Shown: positions 30,758 to 34,039 of the stretch, piece after piece | How the letters are laid out: each line of letters opens with the position of its first letter | Position numbering within the stretch: position 1 is the stretch's first letter | NCBI GenBank assembly: GCA_944326445.1 | Contig: CALVDZ010000017.1 | Location: 1 to 34,039, forward strand | Direction of reading: 5' to 3' | DNA from: an uncultured Helicobacter sp. | Lineage (GTDB): Bacteria > Campylobacterota > Campylobacteria > Campylobacterales > Helicobacteraceae | DNA: 34,039 nucleotides | Notes under the pieces: generated by a model | What the model was told of the DNA's origin: nothing | Database searches by the model: none | Seen by the model: only the letters and a program-made list of their open reading frames with translations | Translations under genes and position numbers: made by a program

Positions 30758-32202
30758 ACTCTCGCTCCTAGATTCTGTAATGCCCTTTGTAAAATCGCCA
30801 CAAACACCCTAAGACTCTCAAGGTTTAGCCGCTCCTTGGTGCTATGGGGGAAGTCGATGGTGGGACCGATGGAGAGGATTTTAGTAGGAGTTGGTTTGCT
30901 AAGCTCGCGCAGTCGCTGCCCCAAAATCCCGCATTCTAGCCCCGCGTGAATCTGCGTGATATGCGGCGTGATACCATTTGCCTCATATAGCTCTATCAGC
31001 ATAGCCAAAAGCGCGTCATCATCGCTAATATTGCGCTTCCACGCGCTATAAAAATCGCCAGATTCTACACACATACCAAACGCCCCAAGTAGCGTGCCCA
31101 CACGCCGCTGCATACGCGCTAGCTTAGCATCATCATTAGCCCGTGCAAAGAGATCGAGCTCTAATGCCCCATCTTGCACGCGCGCACACGAGAGATTGAG
31201 TGAATCTATCACGCTTTTGGTGCTAGATTCTATCTCATACACGCCGCTATGGAGCGCGATGATGGGCGAGAGGATCTCTGCTGCGTAGGCGTGGGATTGC
31301 CCGATAAGTTGCGCACTAGATTCTAAACGCGCGCTAGATTTTTGGTTAGATTCTAAGGGCGTGCTAGATTCTGAATGCGGGGCGGATTTTGCGCTAGATT
31401 CTGTGCCAGATTTTAGAGGCGTGATGGCAAACATCGCATTGGCGTATTGGCAAAAATCCTCACTAGCCACCACCACGCATTCCACGCCCACAGGGATAGA
31501 GTTGCGCTTCTCCCCTGCGCGCAGTGAGAGAATCTGCGCGGGCTTGTCGATGAGAAAATGCGCAAACTCCACAATCGCATTAGGGATATTTTTGTGTATA
31601 TCCACCCCACTATGCCCGCCCACAAAGCCCTTTGAGCGTATCACAAAGGTTTTGTCGTAGATTCTGTGCGTAGGCTCTAGCTTTGAGCGCGCGCTCAGAT
31701 CCACCCCGCCCGCACAGCCCAACACGATCTCACTAATATCTTCAGAATCCAGATTGAGCAGCACTTCAGATTCTATAAGCATTTGGAGATTTTTTGCCCC
31801 GAGCATTCCCACTTCCTCATCGTTGGTGATGAGCACTTCAAAATCGCTCATTTCTTTGCCTAGAGCCAGCATACACGCCAGCGCGATACCATTATCCGCG
31901 CCAAGACTTGAATCCCGCGCGCGCAGATACGCCACGCCCTCTATTTGCTCCTCATAAGTCTCTATGGGCGTATGACGCGACGCAGCCCCCACGCACACCA
32001 TATCATAATGCCCCTGCAGACAGCACACGGGCTTAGAATCCCCTTTTTTGGCATAGATATTGCGCGCCTCATCGCTACGCACGACAAATCCGAGGCTTTC
32101 CAACTCGGGCGTGAGGTAGGCAAAAAGCTCTTTTGTGTGAAAGCTTGCGTGGGGTATGGCGCATATTTGTGCAAAATAGGCTAAGACTTCCCGATACATC
32201 AT
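30754..32202 (-). CDS. pepD: Aminoacyl-histidine dipeptidase (PepD/M20)
   Basis: A 482-residue cytosolic zinc dipeptidase of the M20 family. Metal-binding and catalytic motifs are LQGHYDMV, DNGIALA, TNDEEVGMLGA, FVGGHSGVDI and HAGLECGIL. A Ser-rich segment at about residues 258-298 (SGTESSAKSAPHSESSTPLE and so on; about 31310-31430 in DNA) is coded by a cluster of AGAWTCT-type words inside the lid-domain region and interrupts otherwise normal sequence. The start is ATG 32202, or 32199, with AAGGAAAG upstream; a TATAAT at 32244-32249 is well placed. It is the first gene of the run down to cheW. Confidence 0.92.
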   Translation of the reverse strand: MMYREVLAYFAQICAIPHASFHTKELFAYLTPELESLGFVVRSDEARNIYAKKGDSKPVCCLQGHYDMVCVGAASRHTPIETYEEQIEGVAYLRARDSSLGADNGIALACMLALGKEMSDFEVLITNDEEVGMLGAKNLQMLIESEVLLNLDSEDISEIVLGCAGGVDLSARSKLEPTHRIYDKTFVIRSKGFVGGHSGVDIHKNIPNAIVEFAHFLIDKPAQILSLRAGEKRNSIPVGVECVVVASEDFCQYANAMFAITPLKSGTESSAKSAPHSESSTPLESNQKSSARLESSAQLIGQSHAYAAEILSPIIALHSGVYEIESSTKSVIDSLNLSCARVQDGALELDLFARANDDAKLARMQRRVGTLLGAFGMCVESGDFYSAWKRNISDDDALLAMLIELYEANGITPHITQIHAGLECGILGQRLRELSKPTPTKILSIGPTIDFPHSTKERLNLESLRVFVAILQRALQNLGARV

Positions 32203-32230
32203 CTTTCCTTAAGGTTTTAGTGAAGTTTGC

Positions 32231-32236
32231 GATAAT
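32231..32236 (+). promoter_or_regulatory. Candidate manC promoter -10
   Basis: TTTGCGATAATTTTT gives GATAAT about 67 bases upstream of the manC ATG. It lies close to the opposite-strand pepD -10, so the divergent promoters are compact. Confidence 0.4.
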
Positions 32237-32243
32237 TTTTGGC

Positions 32244-32249
32244 ATTATA
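32244..32249 (-). promoter_or_regulatory. pepD operon promoter -10
   Basis: The - strand reads GGCTATAATGCC: a perfect TATAAT 42 bases upstream of the pepD ATG. The same 12-base string occurs at the YgjP-like gene promoter (14388-14399). Confidence 0.6.
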
Positions 32250-32302
32250 GCCAAAGCAAAATGCGTTCTTACCACACCATTTTCAGCTTGAAAGGAGATT
32301 TT

Positions 32303-33763
32303 ATGACGATTAGCATACTTTGTGGTGGCTCTGGCACGCGGCTTTGGCCCCTCTCACGCGAGCTTTTGCCCAAGCAATTTGCCCCAATCCTGCCCAGTGC
32401 CAAAGAGGCGACTTCACACCGAGAGGACGCCTCACGCAGTGGGGGCACAGACGCGCTAAACACACTCTTTGCCCACACGCTTAGGCGCAACCAACCCTTT
32501 GTCCAAAGCCACAACGCTACCTTTAGTGTCATCACGAACGATAAGCATTTCTTTTTGGCTAAAGACATTGCCCAAGATGCGGGCATAGCCATAGATTCTT
32601 TTCTCTTAGAATCTTTTGCCAAAAACACCGCGCCCGCTCTGTGCTTTGCCGCACTTAGGGCTTTAGAATCTAGCCCTGAGGAGATCCTCCTCGCCCTGCC
32701 AAGCGATCATCTCATCAAAGATGAGCCAAGCTACCAAGCGTGCATACACAAAGCCCTAGATCTCGCCCAAAAGGGCTTCCTTGTAACTTTTGGGATTAAG
32801 CCCACTTCCCCACATACCGGCTATGGCTATATCAAAGCCCAAGATGGCATCGTCGAGCAGTTTGTAGAAAAGCCCGATCTCCCCACGGCGCAGCGATACC
32901 TCCAAAGTGGCAAATATTTTTGGAATAGCGGAATGTTTTGCTTCCGCGCTGATGTGTTTTTGCGCGAGCTAGGGGTGCATACTCCAAGGCTTTTAGAATC
33001 CTGCACCAAAGCCTATGAGATAAGCAAGCAAAGCGCGCCAAGCACGCAGATACTGCGCCTAGAACCCAAGGCGTGTGAGAGCATAGAGGAGATTAGCATA
33101 GACTACGCGCTGATGGAGAAAAGCTCCAAAGTCGCGTGCGTGGAGGGGACATTTGTGTGGAATGATGTGGGGGGCTTTGAGGCACTCAAAGAGGAGTGGC
33201 AAAGCGACACAAAGGGCAATGCCACAAGGGGCGCGTATGTGGAGCTAGATTCTGTAAATAACTTCATCCTCTCTGATAAGCTCGTCGCCACTATCGGCGT
33301 GGAGAATCTCGCCATCATTAATAGCGGAGATTGCCTGCTCATCGCGCCGCTCACGCAAACCCAGCGCATAAAAGAGCTCATCCCCACGCTCAAAGCCACC
33401 TATCCGGAGCTTACACAGATCCACAACACCGCGCATAGACCTTGGGGGACTTATAGCGTGCTTTTAGAATCTCCCACTTACAAAATCAAGCAAATCGTTG
33501 TCAAGCCAAAGCATAGACTAAGCTTGCAGAAGCATTTTCATCGCAACGAGCATTGGATCGTGGTGAGCGGGAGTGCGATCGTGCAGATTGGGGAGAGGGA
33601 AGTGTTTTTGAAGGCAAATGAATCCACTTATATCCCTATGGGTGCTTCCCATCGGCTAGAAAATCCGGGCAAAATCCCCCTCGTGCTGATAGAAGTGCAG
33701 ATGGGTGAGTATTTGGGGGAGGATGATATTGTGAGATTAGAGGATGATTATAAACGGTTGTGA
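32303..33763 (+). CDS. manC: Mannose-1-phosphate guanylyltransferase / mannose-6-phosphate isomerase
   Basis: A 486-residue bifunctional enzyme that makes GDP-mannose for surface polysaccharides. The N-terminal nucleotidyltransferase domain has the pyrophosphorylase signature GGSGTRLWPLSRELLPKQF (8-26), PSDHLI and FVEKPD. The C-terminal cupin-type type II isomerase domain has RPWGTYSVLLES and HRLSLQKHFHRNEHWIVVSG. A short Ser/Glu-rich stretch at about 34-50 (KEATSHREDASRSGGTD) looks inserted after the signature. ATG 32303 is preferred because GAAAGGAG lies seven bases upstream; the frame is open to 32261. Confidence 0.95.
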   Translation: MTISILCGGSGTRLWPLSRELLPKQFAPILPSAKEATSHREDASRSGGTDALNTLFAHTLRRNQPFVQSHNATFSVITNDKHFFLAKDIAQDAGIAIDSFLLESFAKNTAPALCFAALRALESSPEEILLALPSDHLIKDEPSYQACIHKALDLAQKGFLVTFGIKPTSPHTGYGYIKAQDGIVEQFVEKPDLPTAQRYLQSGKYFWNSGMFCFRADVFLRELGVHTPRLLESCTKAYEISKQSAPSTQILRLEPKACESIEEISIDYALMEKSSKVACVEGTFVWNDVGGFEALKEEWQSDTKGNATRGAYVELDSVNNFILSDKLVATIGVENLAIINSGDCLLIAPLTQTQRIKELIPTLKATYPELTQIHNTAHRPWGTYSVLLESPTYKIKQIVVKPKHRLSLQKHFHRNEHWIVVSGSAIVQIGEREVFLKANESTYIPMGASHRLENPGKIPLVLIEVQMGEYLGEDDIVRLEDDYKRL

Positions 33764-34039
33764 GTTAAGGCATTGGGCTTTTTTCAGGGAAAACGGCTCC
33801 TTGGGTATGCAATGCGATAAGATTGCGGATTTTTCGGAAGGCACGCTCGGTTTGTCCGCTAACCTTCCAAAAAATCCGCAAAGCTTACACAGCCACACCG
33901 CAATGACTAATTTTTTTGCTTGCAATAGCGAACTCACAGAATCCACACCACGCCAATAGGGCAAGCCAAGCGCGGAATGTAAGGCAGATTCAGAATCTAA
34001 GGAAAGCTTAGAATCTCATTTTGATACTTCAGATTCAAA
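33764..34039 (-). repeat. Repeat module E, copy 3 (inverted)
   Basis: Directly after the manC stop and running to the window end. It is the inverted counterpart of 20132-20400. It holds the long hairpin at 33825-33879 (arms GCGGATTTTTCGGAAGG and CCTTCCAAAAAATCCGC) and ends in AGAWTCT words. The + strand reading frame 33744-33959 repeats the peptide found in MBOAT insertion 4 (MQCDKIADFSEGTLGLS), so it is repeat-derived, not an independent gene. It may serve as a terminator structure for manC. Confidence 0.8.

Noticed and set aside
33744..33959. Small + strand gene after manC
   Set aside because: It overlaps the manC end, and its peptide equals the module E translation in the MBOAT insertion; best seen as repeat.
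1..34039. tRNA-Sec (selC), SECIS elements, other tRNA or rRNA genes
   Set aside because: I looked in the gene-free stretches, especially around selA/selB, and found no cloverleaf-like sequence; a covariance-model search would settle this.
1..34039. CRISPR array
   Set aside because: The repeats are dispersed, have variable spacing and form different hairpins; there are no regular repeat-spacer units and no cas genes.
1..34039. Insertion sequences or prophage genes behind the repeats
   Set aside because: No transposase, integrase or phage gene is recognisable; if the modules move, they depend on functions outside the window.

Overview
The window looks like an enterohepatic-type Helicobacter chromosome (Campylobacterota). 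The support is gene content: CheAY fusion, CheV, a remote CheZ, an HP1021-like orphan regulator, fused IspDF, a DUF3373-type porin and a U32 peptidase beside CheZ. Extended TATAAT promoters without clear -35 boxes and long homopolymer tracts fit the same group. The species cannot be named from sequence alone.

Layout. 1-181: T-tract-rich upstream region. 211-561: two tandem palindromic repeat units leading into a degenerate cysteine-desulfurase-like gene (582-1628). 1629-2050: repeats. 2051-5592 (-): selA-selB, selenocysteine synthesis and insertion. 5872-9294 (+): DUF3373 porin, small secreted two-Cys protein and chemoreceptor, preceded by a T14 tract. 9295-10836: about 1.5 kb of repeat modules with no convincing gene. 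10837-13794 (+): ispDF, HP1021-like regulator, pgpA and a META-domain protein, tightly packed. 13928-14374 (-): rplI, divergent from a YgjP-like metallopeptidase (14426-15097, +). 15158-17539 (+): hemL, an AtpZ-like protein and a 4-TM protein. 17540-18114: repeats. 18115-24501 (-): cheZ, U32 peptidase, an MBOAT O-acyltransferase broken at a G11 tract, and an SGNH-like partner. 24619-24894 (-): ferredoxin. 25001-32202 (-): pepD, argC, a metallophosphoesterase, cheV, cheAY and cheW. 32303-33763 (+): manC, followed by another repeat copy.

The most striking feature is a modular repeat system. A palindromic word AGAWTCT (seen as TAGATTCTG/CAGAATCTA and similar) is scattered at high density. It is embedded in larger hairpin-rich modules, called B to F here. 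The modules sit between genes and are also inserted, without breaking the frame, into loops of the MBOAT protein. The C-terminal part alone is 947 residues, with about 530 residues in four repeat-derived insertions. Smaller low-complexity insertions occur in SelA and PepD. This resembles the in-frame palindromic elements known from Rickettsia, but the sequences here are different. Hairpin stems differ between copies yet stay paired, which suggests that structure is maintained.

How the genes work together. SelA and SelB charge and deliver selenocysteine; selC, selD and the selenoproteins are not in the window. CheV-CheAY-CheW, CheZ and one receptor form a chemotaxis set. The MBOAT/SGNH pair probably acylates a cell-surface or periplasmic glycan and appears to be phase variable, one G away from being in frame. 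ManC supplies GDP-mannose for surface glycans.
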